Part shown: piece by piece, positions 9,858 to 19,285 of the stretch
Layout of the letters: each line of letters opens with the position of its first letter
How positions within the stretch are numbered: the stretch's first letter is position 1
From: Qipengyuania gaetbuli
Lineage (GTDB): Bacteria; Pseudomonadota; Alphaproteobacteria; Sphingomonadales; Sphingomonadaceae
DNA: 64,000 nt
Direction of reading: 5' to 3'
Assembly: GCF_020524765.1 (NCBI RefSeq)
Contig: NZ_JAIVLR010000001.1
Location: forward strand, 1,426,001 to 1,490,000
Notes under the pieces: generated by a model
Told to the model about the DNA's origin: nothing
The model's input: only the letters and a program-made list of their open reading frames with translations
Database searches by the model: none
Program-made: the position numbers and the translations under genes

Positions 9858-10607
9858 ATGCAGGCGAGGGGGCCATTGGAGGGACGCAAGGCGCTGGTGA
9901 CCGGCGCCGCGCGCGGGCTCGGCTTCGAGATCGCGCAGCGGCTTGCCGCGCGCGGCGCGAAGGTCTGGCTCAACGGGCGCGATGCGGCGGCGCTCGAAGA
10001 AGCGGCCTCGCGCATCGGTGGGGGCTGCGAACCCCTCGCCTTCGACATTGCCGAGGATGCGGCCACGGCGGCGGCGTTCGAGCGGCTCTCCGCCGAGGGC
10101 GGGCTCGACATCCTGGTCAACAATGTCGGCCAGCGTGACCGGCGCCCGCTGGCAGACCTCAACCGCGAGGACATGCGCGCCATGCTCGACGTGAACCTGA
10201 CAGCGCCGTTCGACCTCGCCCGCCGCGCGGCCTTGCAAATGGCGCGCAAGGGCAGGGGCCGGATCATCAACATCACCTCGATCGCCGCCGATATCGCGCG
10301 CGGCGACGTGCTCTATACTGCGAGCAAGGGCGGACTGGCCGCGCTGACCCGCGCTCTGGCGGCGGAACTCGGCGGGCAGGGCATTACCGTCAATGCCGTG
10401 GCGCCGGGCTATTTCGCGACCGAGGCCAACGGCGAGATGGTCGCCGACAAGGACATCGCGGCCCACCTCGCACGGCGCACCTCGCTGGGGCGCTGGGGCC
10501 AGCCGGACGAGATCGCGGGTGCAGTGGCCTTCCTCGCCTCGGACGAGGCGAGCTACATCACCGGGCAGACGCTGGCGGTCGACGGGGGCTACCTCACCCA
10601 CTTCTGA
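9858..10607 (+). CDS. short-chain dehydrogenase/reductase (FabG-like)
   Basis: This 249-residue SDR has TGAARGLG at the N terminus, [31 protein letters not shown] with the YxxxK pair, and [14 protein letters not shown] at the C terminus. It resembles sugar-acid or FabG-type dehydrogenases; the Val in NNVG instead of NNAG is a minor variant. It lies one base after another SDR and upstream of rpmI. The 130 bases after its stop probably hold the rpmI promoter. Confidence 0.85.
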   Translation: MQARGPLEGRKALVTGAARGLGFEIAQRLAARGAKVWLNGRDAAALEEAASRIGGGCEPLAFDIAEDAATAAAFERLSAEGGLDILVNNVGQRDRRPLADLNREDMRAMLDVNLTAPFDLARRAALQMARKGRGRIINITSIAADIARGDVLYTASKGGLAALTRALAAELGGQGITVNAVAPGYFATEANGEMVADKDIAAHLARRTSLGRWGQPDEIAGAVAFLASDEASYITGQTLAVDGGYLTHF

Positions 10608-10608
10608 C

Positions 10609-10636
10609 TTGCATTCGCCGCCCGAAACGCTATTTG
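10609..10636 (+). promoter_or_regulatory. possible sigma-70 promoter of rpmI-rplT
   Basis: TTGCAT (10609-10614) and TATTTG (10631-10636) are separated by 16 bases just after the SDR stop codon. This leaves a leader of about 95 bases before rpmI. Leaders of this operon are often regulated by L20 in other bacteria, but I cannot identify a known L20 site here. Confidence 0.3.
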
Positions 10637-10737
10637 CGCGCCCTTCACCGACACGTGATTCACCGCCGGTCTGGCCACAAGGGCTGCCAGGGCTGGTTGG
10701 ACGTGTCTCCGAACCGATATCCGTAAAGGAGATGAAA

Positions 10738-10941
10738 ATGCCCAAGCTGAAGACCAAGAGTGGTGTGAAGAAGCGCTTCAAGATCACCGCCACCGGCAAG
10801 GTCAAGCACGGCGTCGCTGGCAAGCGTCACCGCCTGATCAGCCACAATGCGAAGTATATCCGCCAGAACCGCGGCACCTCTGTCCTGTCGGAAGCCGACA
10901 CGAAGACGGTGAAGAAGTGGGCGCCTTACGGCCTCGACTGA
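10738..10941 (+). CDS. rpmI: 50S ribosomal protein L35
   Basis: L35 is a small basic protein of the large ribosomal subunit. The 67-residue product begins [17 protein letters not shown] and contains [12 protein letters not shown], both diagnostic. AAAGGAG lies just upstream of the ATG. It is followed by rplT after 23 bases, the usual order. The infC gene that normally precedes rpmI is absent; a pair of SDR genes occupies that position. Confidence 0.98.
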   Translation: MPKLKTKSGVKKRFKITATGKVKHGVAGKRHRLISHNAKYIRQNRGTSVLSEADTKTVKKWAPYGLD

Positions 10942-10964
10942 TCGCGAACTAAGGAGAAACTGAT

Positions 10965-11324
10965 ATGCCTCGCATTAAACGCGGCGTTACCACGCGCCAG
11001 AAGCACAAGCGGCTCCTAGACCAGGCCAAGGGCTATCGCGGTCGCCGCAAGAACACCATCCGCGTCGCGCGCCAGGCCGTCGAAAAGGCCGGCCAGTACG
11101 CTTACCGCGACCGCAAGATCAAGAAGCGCAACTTCCGCGCTCTCTGGATCCAGCGCATCAACGCAGCGGTCCGCGCCGAAGGCCTGACCTATTCGCAGTT
11201 CATGCACGGCACCAAGCTGGCCGGCATCGAACTGGACCGCAAGGTGATGGCCGATCTCGCCATGAACGAAGGCGCTGCCTTCAAGGCGATCATCGAGCAG
11301 GCGAAGAAGGCACTTCCCGCCTGA
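10965..11324 (+). CDS. rplT: 50S ribosomal protein L20
   Basis: L20 binds 23S rRNA early in assembly of the large subunit. The 119-residue product starts [20 protein letters not shown] and contains [20 protein letters not shown], the family hallmarks. AAGGAG lies eight bases upstream of the ATG. The gene ends in a strong terminator, so the downstream AraC-type genes and pheS are transcribed separately. Confidence 0.98.
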   Translation: MPRIKRGVTTRQKHKRLLDQAKGYRGRRKNTIRVARQAVEKAGQYAYRDRKIKKRNFRALWIQRINAAVRAEGLTYSQFMHGTKLAGIELDRKVMADLAMNEGAAFKAIIEQAKKALPA

Positions 11325-11355
11325 ACGCCAGCCTGACCGGCCGGACGAAATCAGG

Positions 11356-11391
11356 AAGGGCGTCTCCTTTTGGGAGGCGCCCTTTCTTTTT
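11356..11391 (+). terminator. intrinsic terminator of rpmI-rplT
   Basis: AAGGGCGTCTCC and GGAGGCGCCCTT form a 12-pair stem with one wobble and a short T-rich loop, followed by TTCTTTTT. This is a classical rho-independent terminator. Confidence 0.9.
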
Positions 11392-11423
11392 GTCTCGGCC
11401 CGATTGGCTAAACCCCCGTATTT

Positions 11424-11440
11424 GCGTTACTCTGTGACGC
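11424..11440 (+). promoter_or_regulatory. 17-bp dyad abutting an AraC-type start codon
   Basis: GCGTTAC (11424-11430), TCT, GTGACGC (11434-11440) forms a dyad with one T-G position out of seven; the next base is the A of the ATG. No Shine-Dalgarno is visible. It may be a protein operator overlapping the transcription start (self-regulation is common for AraC proteins), or a hairpin in the mRNA; the message may even be leaderless. Confidence 0.4.
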
Positions 11441-12364
11441 ATGGTGGAAGTGGTCTTTCCCGAGAAATCCGGCCGGCTGGACGTGCGGTTTTTCCGCCTG
11501 CCCGACGATCTCGAACCCCTTCTCACCTCGGTCTACCACATGAAGATCGATCTTCGGGAAGGCGAGAAGATCGAGGATTTCCTCCAGCCCGAATGGGCGA
11601 ACCTGCGCTTTTCCTGCGGAGACACCTTCAGCCGCAAGACGAAGTCGGCGGACCAGGGAAATATCGTTGACGGGGATTACCGCTTCGTCGTGACCGGGCC
11701 TCGGGCCAAGCCGGTGCATTTCGAGGTGGGCAGCACCGAAATCTGGGGCATCGGGCTCAAGCCGCTGGGCTGGGCGACCTTCGTCGGCGAAGATGCCAGC
11801 GAATACGTCGATTTTGCCGGTGACGGCGAAGCCAATCCTGCCTTTGCGCGCTTCCTGCCCCTGTGCGAAGCCCTGTGCGAACCCGATCCGGCCCAGGATG
11901 AAACCTTCGCGGCCCTGGTCGAATTCCTCCGCCGCCAGAGAAGCAAATGCCGCGACGCGGACAGGATCGAGGCGATCCACGCAGCCATGGTCGATCCCTA
12001 TCTCACCCAGATCGAGGATTTTGCCGATGCAGCGAAGATGCACAAGCGCACGCTGGAGCGGCTCTGCCGCAAGCATTTCGGTTTTTCGCCAAGGTTCATG
12101 CTAAGGCGCCAGCGCATGACCCGCTGCCTGATGGCTTTCATGCTGTCAGAGGACAAGAACTGGAGGCAGACGATCGATCTCCATTACCATGACCAGTCGC
12201 ACTTCTTTCGTGAATTCCAGGTCTTCATGGGGATGAGCCCAAGCGAATATGCCGCCCTGCCGCACCCGGTGATGGGCGCCTTTGCTGCCGAGCGGCAAAG
12301 GGTATGGGGAGCGCCCGTCCGGGAAACCGTGGCGGCGCAGGCCGATCAGGCGAACGGGGCCTGA
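11441..12364 (+). CDS. AraC-family transcriptional regulator (copy 3 of 5)
   Basis: The protein has 307 residues. The N-terminal part has the shared sequence SVYHMKIDLREG...PEWANLRFS near residues 29-58 and WGIGLKPLGWATFVG near residue 105. The C-terminal AraC region has a helix-turn-helix in FADAAKMHKRTLERLCRKHFGFSP and the signature [29 protein letters not shown]. Copies 4 and 5 share all these segments, so the three arose by tandem duplication. They sit between rplT and pheS, which are adjacent in most bacteria. Effector and targets are unknown; a dyad touching the ATG suggests autoregulation. Confidence 0.85.
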   Translation: MVEVVFPEKSGRLDVRFFRLPDDLEPLLTSVYHMKIDLREGEKIEDFLQPEWANLRFSCGDTFSRKTKSADQGNIVDGDYRFVVTGPRAKPVHFEVGSTEIWGIGLKPLGWATFVGEDASEYVDFAGDGEANPAFARFLPLCEALCEPDPAQDETFAALVEFLRRQRSKCRDADRIEAIHAAMVDPYLTQIEDFADAAKMHKRTLERLCRKHFGFSPRFMLRRQRMTRCLMAFMLSEDKNWRQTIDLHYHDQSHFFREFQVFMGMSPSEYAALPHPVMGAFAAERQRVWGAPVRETVAAQADQANGA

Positions 12365-12367
12365 CGC

Positions 12368-13273
12368 GTGGCAAGATCGGATGACCAGGGCGAAGTAACA
12401 CTCACGTTCTTCCTTCCTCCGCCGGAGCTGAAGCCCTTTATCACCACCGTCTACCACATGAGCGTGGCCTGTTCGGGCCGCGGCCAGAACTCCGCGGTGC
12501 GCGACTGGCTGCATCCGGAATGGGCAAACCTGAGGGTAGCAACCAGCGGACAACTCATGGCGGGCATCGGCACAGAAGACCCGCAGCCCATGCCGCGCGT
12601 GGTCATGACCGGGCCGACCAGCCGGACGATCAATTTCGTAGCGCCGCCCGGGCGCACCTGGGGCATCGGCATACTGCCGCTCGGCTGGGCGCGGCTGGTC
12701 GATGCGGCTGCAAACCTCTACGCCGACCGCTCGGTCGACGTGGAGCGCGACCCTGCGCTCGCGCATCTCAAGCCGCTCGGCAGGCTGGACGACAAGGCAC
12801 CGCTCGAGGAAGAGCGCGACCGCATCTTCGCCATACTGAAACCGCTGCTGGCAACCCCGCACAAGCGCGAGGACGATATCGTGCGGGCGCAGCAGGCGCT
12901 GATCGATCCGGCCTGCGCGACGGTCGCCCAGCTGGCGCAAAGCCTGTCGATGACGACGCGCACGCTGGAACGCTTTTCCTGCGAGGCGTTCGGCTTCTCG
13001 CCGCAGCTGCTGCTGCGCCGCCAGCGGTTCCTGCGCAGCCTTGCCCAATTCATGCTCGATCCCTCGATGCACTGGATCGAGACGCTGGACCCGCAATATT
13101 ACGACCAGTCGCAGTTCACCCGCGATTTCAAGCGGTTCATGGGGATGGCGCCGCGTGAGTATGCCAGGCTCCCCCATCCGGTGCTTGGGGCGGCTGCGCT
13201 CGCCCGCAAGGAAGTCGTCGGGGAAGCCGTGCAGGTGCTGCACAAGCCGGAAGGTGCACCGGGCGCGGATTGA
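12368..13273 (+). CDS. AraC-family transcriptional regulator (copy 4 of 5)
   Basis: This 301-residue paralogue of its neighbours has TVYHMSV...DWLHPEWANLRVA near residues 24-60, WGIGILPLGWARLVD near 98, helix-turn-helix LAQSLSMTTRTLERFSCEAFGFSP and the signature QYYDQSQFTRDFKRFMGMAPREYARLPHP. It starts with GTG three bases after the stop of copy 3, so the two are probably translated from one message. Divergence among copies is high in the recognition helix, which suggests that they bind different sites. Confidence 0.85.
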   Translation: MARSDDQGEVTLTFFLPPPELKPFITTVYHMSVACSGRGQNSAVRDWLHPEWANLRVATSGQLMAGIGTEDPQPMPRVVMTGPTSRTINFVAPPGRTWGIGILPLGWARLVDAAANLYADRSVDVERDPALAHLKPLGRLDDKAPLEEERDRIFAILKPLLATPHKREDDIVRAQQALIDPACATVAQLAQSLSMTTRTLERFSCEAFGFSPQLLLRRQRFLRSLAQFMLDPSMHWIETLDPQYYDQSQFTRDFKRFMGMAPREYARLPHPVLGAAALARKEVVGEAVQVLHKPEGAPGAD

Positions 13274-13301
13274 ACCTTCGGCCGCGAGGGAACTCCTGGC
13301 C

Positions 13302-13322
13302 GCCTCCTGCGCTTGAGGAGGC
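13302..13322 (+). promoter_or_regulatory. hairpin with the Shine-Dalgarno of AraC copy 5 in its stem
   Basis: GCCTCCT (13302-13308), loop GCGCTTG, AGGAGGC (13316-13322) is a perfect seven-pair hairpin. The right arm is the near-ideal ribosome binding site of the gene starting at 13326, so the folded message would hide it. Confidence 0.5.
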
Positions 13323-13325
13323 ATC

Positions 13326-14249
13326 ATGTCGGATCGTGTTTTTGCCAATGCCGAGTTTGCGGCAGGTGGACTGCGTTTGCAGGTCGCCGGACCGCCGTCT
13401 GATCTCGCTCCCTATATTTCCGCCTACTACCGCACCGAAGTCGCGCCGGGCGCCGTGGTCGAGGACTGGTTGCCGCCCGAGGAGGCCAATTTGCGCTGCG
13501 GCAAGGCCGAAGTCTACGAGGCCGCCATCGGCGACAGCGGCCTTGCACAGGTACCCGCCTGCGTCTTGTCCGGTCCGACCGACCGGGTCACGCGCCTCAG
13601 GATCGGCGGCGGGCGTTTCTGGGGGATCGGTCTCACGCCTGCTGGCTGGGCGCGCTTCGTGGGCCAGCCCGCCATAGCCATGGCGAACCGCTTCGAACGG
13701 GTCGATACGGCAGTGGTCGAGGAAGGCCTCGCTGGTCTTCTGGCAACGCTGTGCCACGAAGTGGACCGGATGGAGGAAGCTGCCGACCTCATCGCCGCGA
13801 CCTTCCGCTCGCTCGCCGGCGACCCGCTTGCCGAAGTGCAGGCGATCCGCAACGTCCATCTCGCCATCACCTCGAGCGATGTGCACACCGTCACCGAACT
13901 GGCCGAAATCGCGGGGATGCAGTCGCGCACCTTCGTGAGGTTCTGTCGGCGCCATTTCGGTTTCACGCCCAGCAATCTGCTGCGCCGCCAGCGTTTCCTG
14001 CGCAGCCTCGGCAAGTACATGCTCGACCCTTCCATGAACTGGATCAGCTCGCTCGACACGCATTACTGGGACCAGGCGCAGTTCATCCGCGATTTCCGGT
14101 CGGTGATGGGCATGACGCCGGGCGAATATGCCGCCCTGCCGCACCCCATCGTCCATGCCGCCGTGGCGGTGACCAATGCGGGCAGCGGCGTTGCCATGCA
14201 GGCACTCTACAATCCCGACCGCGAAAGAGAGTCCGAAACTGGGCTTTAG
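13326..14249 (+). CDS. AraC-family transcriptional regulator (copy 5 of 5)
   Basis: The third tandem paralogue has 307 residues, with SAYYRTEV...[13 protein letters not shown] near the N terminus, [15 protein letters not shown] in the middle, helix-turn-helix [24 protein letters not shown] and the signature [29 protein letters not shown]. It is separated from copy 4 by 52 bases that contain a hairpin over the Shine-Dalgarno, so it may be controlled apart from the first two. The pheS gene begins 53 bases after its stop. Target genes are not evident. Confidence 0.85.
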   Translation: MSDRVFANAEFAAGGLRLQVAGPPSDLAPYISAYYRTEVAPGAVVEDWLPPEEANLRCGKAEVYEAAIGDSGLAQVPACVLSGPTDRVTRLRIGGGRFWGIGLTPAGWARFVGQPAIAMANRFERVDTAVVEEGLAGLLATLCHEVDRMEEAADLIAATFRSLAGDPLAEVQAIRNVHLAITSSDVHTVTELAEIAGMQSRTFVRFCRRHFGFTPSNLLRRQRFLRSLGKYMLDPSMNWISSLDTHYWDQAQFIRDFRSVMGMTPGEYAALPHPIVHAAVAVTNAGSGVAMQALYNPDRERESETGL

Positions 14250-14302
14250 CATTGCCGCACATCCCGCTAGAGGCTGCGCGCAAGACGAAACCCGAGGATT
14301 CA

Positions 14303-15403
14303 ATGACCGATCTGGCAACAATGCGGGACACCGCGCTCGCGCGTATCGAGGAAGCCGGCGATGCCGCTGCACTCGAGGCCCTGCGCGTGGAGTTCCTGGG
14401 CAAGCAGGGCTCCATCTCCGCACTGATGAAGACGCTGGGCAAGATGAGCCCGGAAGAACGCCAGAGCGAGGCGCCCAAGATCCAGGCCCTGCGCACCGAC
14501 GTCGCCGACGCGCTGGCCGCGCGCAAGGACGCGATCGACGGGGCTGCCCTCGAGGCGCGGCTTGCCACCGAGACGCTCGACCTCACCCTGCCTGCGCCGC
14601 ACGCGCCGCGCGGCAGCGTCCACCCGGTCAGCCAGGTGATGGACGAGCTTGCCGAAATTTTCGCCGACCTCGGCTTCTCGGTCGCCACCGGTCCGGAAAT
14701 CGAGGACGACTGGCACAATTTCACCGCGCTCAACATGGCCGAAACGCACCCTGCGCGCGCCATGCACGACACGTTCTATTTCCCCGACGTGGATAGCGAA
14801 GGCCGCCGGATGCTGCTGCGCACGCATACCTCGCCGGTGCAGATCCGCTCCATGGTCCAGCAGGGCGCGCCGATCCGCATCATTGCGCCCGGCCGCGTCT
14901 ATCGCTCCGACAGCGACGCGACGCACACGCCGATGTTCCACCAGGTCGAAGGCCTCGTGATCGACAAGGGCATCCACCTCGGCCACCTCAAGTGGACGCT
15001 GGAAACCTTCCTCAAGGCTTTCTTCGAGCGCGACGACATCGTGCTGCGCCTGCGCCCCTCCTACTTCCCCTTCACCGAGCCTTCGGTCGAGGTCGACGTG
15101 GGCTGGCAGGACGTGGGCGGCCGCCGCGTGCTCGGCGGGGACGGCGATGCGCCGGGTCACGGCTGGATGGAACTGCTCGGCAGCGGCATGGTCAATGCCC
15201 GGGTGATCGAGTTCGCCGGGCTCGACCCCAAGGAATGGCAGGGTTTCGCATTCGGCGTGGGCGTCGACCGCCTCGCCATGCTCAAATACGGGATGGATGA
15301 TTTGCGCGCGTTCTTCGACGGCGACCAGCGCTGGCTCGACCATTACGGCTTCTCGCCGTTCGACCAGCCGACCCTTTCCGCTGGCGTAGGAGCGAAGGCA
15401 TGA
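14303..15403 (+). CDS. pheS: phenylalanine-tRNA ligase alpha subunit
   Basis: PheS forms the catalytic subunit of the alpha2beta2 enzyme that charges tRNA-Phe. The 366-residue product has the N-terminal coiled-coil (residues 1-95), [12 protein letters not shown] and [20 protein letters not shown] of the class II core, [12 protein letters not shown], and the C-terminal motif [21 protein letters not shown] lies five bases before the ATG. Its stop overlaps pheT by 4 bases (ATGA), ensuring equal subunit synthesis. No attenuator rich in phenylalanine codons is seen upstream. Confidence 0.97.
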   Translation: MTDLATMRDTALARIEEAGDAAALEALRVEFLGKQGSISALMKTLGKMSPEERQSEAPKIQALRTDVADALAARKDAIDGAALEARLATETLDLTLPAPHAPRGSVHPVSQVMDELAEIFADLGFSVATGPEIEDDWHNFTALNMAETHPARAMHDTFYFPDVDSEGRRMLLRTHTSPVQIRSMVQQGAPIRIIAPGRVYRSDSDATHTPMFHQVEGLVIDKGIHLGHLKWTLETFLKAFFERDDIVLRLRPSYFPFTEPSVEVDVGWQDVGGRRVLGGDGDAPGHGWMELLGSGMVNARVIEFAGLDPKEWQGFAFGVGVDRLAMLKYGMDDLRAFFDGDQRWLDHYGFSPFDQPTLSAGVGAKA

Positions 15404-17790
15404 AGTTCTCGCTCGAATGGCTGAAGTACTTCCTCGACACCGAGGCAAGCGCGGCGGACATCGCGGCTGCGCTCAACCGCATCGGCCACGAAGTCGAGGG
15501 GATCGAGGATCCGGCTGAGCGCCTTGCAGGCTTCCGCGTCGCCAAGGTGCTGACCGCGGCCCCGCACCCCGATGCCGACAAGCTGCAGGTGCTCAGTGTC
15601 GACACGGGTGACGGCAACCCGCTGCAGGTCGTGTGCGGTGCGCCCAATGCGCGCGCCGGTATGAAGGGCGTGCTCGGCCTGCCCGGTGCGGTGGTTCCGG
15701 CAAACGGCATGGAATTGCGCAAGAGCGCGATCCGCGGCGTCGAATCGAACGGCATGATGTGCTCCGTGCGCGAGCTCGAACTGGGCGACGAACACGACGG
15801 CATCATCGAGCTGCCGGACGATGCGCCGGTCGGCACCAGCTTTGCCGAATACCATGACGCCTCGCCCGTTTTCGACGTGGCGATCACGCCCAACCGGCCC
15901 GACTGCATGGGCGTCTACGGCATCGCGCGCGACCTCGCCGCAGCGGGTGTCGGCACGTTCAAGCCGATCGAGATACCGGCGATCGAAGCGGCTTATCCCT
16001 GTGCTGTCGAGATCCGCACCGACGACCCTGAGGGTTGCCCGGCATTCTACGGCCGCACGATCCGCGGCGTGTCGAACGGCTCCAGCCCCGAATGGATGCA
16101 GCGCCGCTTGATCGCGGCCGGCCAGCGCCCGATCTCGGCCATCGTCGACATTACCAATTACGTGATGCTCGCCTTCGGCCGTCCGGCGCATGCCTACGAC
16201 CTTGCCAAGCTGACGGGCGCAGTGGTCGCCCGCCGCGCGACGAACGGCGAACAGGTCGAGGCGCTGAACGAGAAGACCTACACGCTCGACGAGACCATGA
16301 CCGTCATCGCCGACGATGCGGGCGTGCACGATGTCGCTGGCATCATGGGCGGCGAACATTCGGGCGTCACCGAAGCGACCACCGACGTCCTGCTCGAAAT
16401 CGCCTATTTCGATCCCGAGCGCATCGGCGTGACGGGCCGCAAGCTCGGCCTCGCCTCGGATGCGCGCACGCGGTTCGAGCGCGGCGTCGACCCCGCCTTC
16501 CTCGACGATGGCCTTGCTCTGCTGACCTCGCTGATCCAGCGCATCTGCGGCGGCGAGGCGAGCGAAGTCGTGCGCGCCGGCCAGCCGCCGGTGGAGCCCA
16601 AACTCGTCGCTTTCGACCCCGCGCTGACCCGCGATCTCGGCGGCATCGACGTGGCCGAAGACGAACAGCGCCGCATCCTGACCGCGCTCGAATTTGGCGT
16701 GGGCAGCGACTGGCAGGTGACCTGCCCGCCGCGCCGCCACGATATCGAAGGGCCGGCGGACCTTGTCGAAGAGGTGGTCCGCATCCACGGCCTCGACAAT
16801 GTCGCCAGCGTCGCCCTGCCGCGCGCCGACGGCGTGGCGAAGCCGACCGCGACCCCGCTCCAGCAGACGGAGCGGAAAGTTCGCCGCGCAGCCGCCGCGC
16901 GCGGCCTGAACGAGGCGGTGACCTGGTCCTTCCTGCCCGCTGCGGAAGCCGAGCACTTCGGCGACGGCGCGCAGCTCTGGGCGCTCGACAACCCGATCAG
17001 CGAGGACATGAAGGTCATGCGCCCCTCGCTGTTGCCGGGCCTCGTCATGGCCGCCCGCCGCAATGCCAATCGCGGCGCGGACGCCTCGCGCCTGTTCGAG
17101 ATCGGCCGCCGCTATTTCCGCGCAGCCGACGGGTCGAGCGACGAGAAGCCGACGCTCGGCTTCGTGCTGGCAGGCGAGCGGACCCCGCGCGGCTGGGCCA
17201 ATGGCAAGGCGCAAGGGTTCGATGCCTATGACGCCAAGGCCGAAGTCACGGCCCTGCTCGAAGCGGCAGGCGCGCCGGTCGCCAACCTCATGGTGATGGG
17301 CGAGGCTGGCGAGCAGTTCCACCCGGGGCAGTCGGCCACGCTGCGGCTCGGCCCCAAGACCGTGCTCGCCCGCTTCGGCGCGCTGCACCCCAATACGCTG
17401 AAGGCGCTCGACATCGACGGGCCGGTGGTGGCGGGCGAGATCTTCCTCGACGCCATTCCCGCCAAGCGCGGCGGCGGCGGCTTTGCCCGCGCAGCCTATG
17501 CGCCGCCCGCGCTGCAGGCCATCACGCGCGACTTCGCTTTCCTCGTGCCCGCAGGCCTTGCCGCAGGCGACCTCGTGAAGGCGGTGCGCGGCGCGGACAA
17601 GAAGTCGATCGTCGATGCCCGCGTGTTCGACGTCTTTGCAGGGCAAGGCGTGCCCGAAGGCAAGAAGTCGGTTGCGGTGGAGGTCATTCTCCAGCCGGGC
17701 GACAAGACCTTCACCGACGAGGAGATCAAGGCGATCTCCGACAGCATCGTGGCAAGCGCCGCGAAACAGGGCGCGGAGCTGCGCGGATGA
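15400..17790 (+). CDS. pheT: phenylalanine-tRNA ligase beta subunit
   Basis: PheT is the large subunit with tRNA-binding and editing domains. The 796-residue product has the normal length. It shows the N-terminal tRNA-binding domain ([19 protein letters not shown], residues 47-65), the B3/B4 editing region ([20 protein letters not shown]), the B5 domain and a C-terminal FDX-ACB domain ([13 protein letters not shown]). It overlaps pheS by 4 bases at the start and an SDR gene by 4 bases at the end. In other species ihfA or unrelated genes follow, so the SDR coupling is unusual. Confidence 0.97.
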   Translation: MKFSLEWLKYFLDTEASAADIAAALNRIGHEVEGIEDPAERLAGFRVAKVLTAAPHPDADKLQVLSVDTGDGNPLQVVCGAPNARAGMKGVLGLPGAVVPANGMELRKSAIRGVESNGMMCSVRELELGDEHDGIIELPDDAPVGTSFAEYHDASPVFDVAITPNRPDCMGVYGIARDLAAAGVGTFKPIEIPAIEAAYPCAVEIRTDDPEGCPAFYGRTIRGVSNGSSPEWMQRRLIAAGQRPISAIVDITNYVMLAFGRPAHAYDLAKLTGAVVARRATNGEQVEALNEKTYTLDETMTVIADDAGVHDVAGIMGGEHSGVTEATTDVLLEIAYFDPERIGVTGRKLGLASDARTRFERGVDPAFLDDGLALLTSLIQRICGGEASEVVRAGQPPVEPKLVAFDPALTRDLGGIDVAEDEQRRILTALEFGVGSDWQVTCPPRRHDIEGPADLVEEVVRIHGLDNVASVALPRADGVAKPTATPLQQTERKVRRAAAARGLNEAVTWSFLPAAEAEHFGDGAQLWALDNPISEDMKVMRPSLLPGLVMAARRNANRGADASRLFEIGRRYFRAADGSSDEKPTLGFVLAGERTPRGWANGKAQGFDAYDAKAEVTALLEAAGAPVANLMVMGEAGEQFHPGQSATLRLGPKTVLARFGALHPNTLKALDIDGPVVAGEIFLDAIPAKRGGGGFARAAYAPPALQAITRDFAFLVPAGLAAGDLVKAVRGADKKSIVDARVFDVFAGQGVPEGKKSVAVEVILQPGDKTFTDEEIKAISDSIVASAAKQGAELRG

Positions 17791-18536
17791 AGACCGCGCT
17801 CGTCACCGGAGCCACTTCGGGCATTGGCGAGGCGACCGTTCGTGCGCTGGTCGCCAGCGGCTGGCGCTGCGTGGCGACGGGGCGGCGCAAGGACCGGCTC
17901 GATGCCCTCGTGACGGAACTCGGTGCGGACAAGGTCCATGCCGCCAGCTTCGACGTGCGCGAAGAGGCGGCGCGCGATGCGGCGCTCTCCGGCCTTCCCG
18001 AAGCGTTTGCGGCCATCGACCTGCTGGTCAACAATGCCGGGCTCGCGCTCGGCACCGCGCCTGCGCAGAGCGCCGATCTCGACCAGTGGAAGACCATGAT
18101 CGAGACGAACGTCACCGCGCTCGCCTCGATCACGCACAAGCTCCTGCCCGCGCTGATCAAGCGCAAGGGCGCGGTGATCAACGTCTCCAGCGTGGCGGCG
18201 ACCTATCCCTATCCGGGCGGCAATGCCTATGGCGGGACCAAGGCCTTCGTGCGCCAGTTCAGCCTCGGCCTGCGCGCCGATCTGCACGGCACGGGCGTGC
18301 GCGTCTGTTCCATCGAGCCGGGTATGGTGGAGACCGAGTTCACGCTGGTACGCACCGGCGGCAACGAGGATGCGCACCAGGCGCTTTACGGCGGGGCCAA
18401 CCCGATGACGGCGGACGATATCGCGGAAACGATCCGCTGGGTCGCGGAACTGCCGCCGCACCTCAATATCAACACGCTCGAGCTGATGCCGGTCAGCCAG
18501 GATTTTGCCGGCTTCCGGATCGCGCGCGAGGGCTGA
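17787..18536 (+). CDS. short-chain dehydrogenase (YdfG-like)
   Basis: This 249-residue SDR has TGATSGIG at residues 7-14, NNAGLALGTAPAQ, NVSSVAATYPYPGGNAYGGTKAFVRQF with serine and the YxxxK pair, and IEPGMVETEF. NAGLALG followed by the YPYPGGNAYGGTKAFV stretch is typical of the YdfG group of NADP-dependent 3-hydroxy acid dehydrogenases acting on serine and related acids. The start overlaps the pheT stop by 4 bases, so it is translationally coupled to a tRNA synthetase, with no obvious metabolic link. Confidence 0.85.
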   Translation: MKTALVTGATSGIGEATVRALVASGWRCVATGRRKDRLDALVTELGADKVHAASFDVREEAARDAALSGLPEAFAAIDLLVNNAGLALGTAPAQSADLDQWKTMIETNVTALASITHKLLPALIKRKGAVINVSSVAATYPYPGGNAYGGTKAFVRQFSLGLRADLHGTGVRVCSIEPGMVETEFTLVRTGGNEDAHQALYGGANPMTADDIAETIRWVAELPPHLNINTLELMPVSQDFAGFRIAREG

Positions 18537-18548
18537 GGCGGGCCGGGG

Positions 18549-19160
18549 TCAGTTGCCCCAGCCGTCGGCGCTCGAACTGCCGCTTTCGCCCCATTCGCTG
18601 CCGTAGCTGCTTTCGAACTCGGCTTCCTGTTCGTAGCGCGACATTTCGGCCGCCGCGGCATTGGCGGCATCGACGTGCTGCTTCATTTCAGGGTTCATCG
18701 CCATGGCGGCCTTGGCGTTGGGATTGCCCAGCGTCATGTCGAAGGGTCGCCCCTCGATCGCGGCGGCGACGTGTTCCTTGGCCAGCATCTGCATGACGTT
18801 CATCGCATGCGCTGCCATCGGGTCCTTCGACACGGCTTCGTCGAGCCGGTCCTTCACGCCTTCAGGCACGCTGAGTTCGGTGGAGACGCGGCTGCCCGAC
18901 CCGTCCGGCGTGATGGTGGTGACGAAATGCATCATCTCGCGCCCGCCAGCGCCCAGCAGGGTGGTGACCACCGTATCGGGCGAAGACTGCGTGACGCGGC
19001 TGCGCTTGATCTGGCTACCGAGCACGTGGGTCGGCAGGTAAGCGCCCTTGATCGCCTTGGCGACATCGGCCGGCGGCTTTTCGTAATAATCGCCCGATGC
19101 ACCGCAGGCCGCCAGCGAAACGGCCATGAACAGGGCGAGTATTGACTTGGACAGGCTCAT
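18549..19160 (-). CDS. lipoprotein of unknown function (203 aa)
   Basis: The N terminus MSLSKSILALFMAVSLAAC has a lipobox (LAAC, cysteine 19), so the protein is anchored to the outer or inner membrane by lipid. The rest includes a region rich in alanine and methionine (about residues 120-180) and a serine- and glycine-rich tail. I do not recognise the family. It converges with the SDR gene and is divergent from prfC. A GGGGG lies seven bases before the ATG, inside a weak 4-pair hairpin. Confidence 0.75.
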   Translation of the reverse strand: MSLSKSILALFMAVSLAACGASGDYYEKPPADVAKAIKGAYLPTHVLGSQIKRSRVTQSSPDTVVTTLLGAGGREMMHFVTTITPDGSGSRVSTELSVPEGVKDRLDEAVSKDPMAAHAMNVMQMLAKEHVAAAIEGRPFDMTLGNPNAKAAMAMNPEMKQHVDAANAAAAEMSRYEQEAEFESSYGSEWGESGSSSADGWGN

Positions 19161-19285
19161 TGTAATTCCCCCGAATATTATCGCCTTTTATAAATGCCGA
19201 GTGTTTCCATTCACTTAAAGCGTGCCCCTCGGGGCGGCGCGGTTAGCGGTGGACGCGGGGGCGCTTGCGGTCTAGCGGGCGGCGC

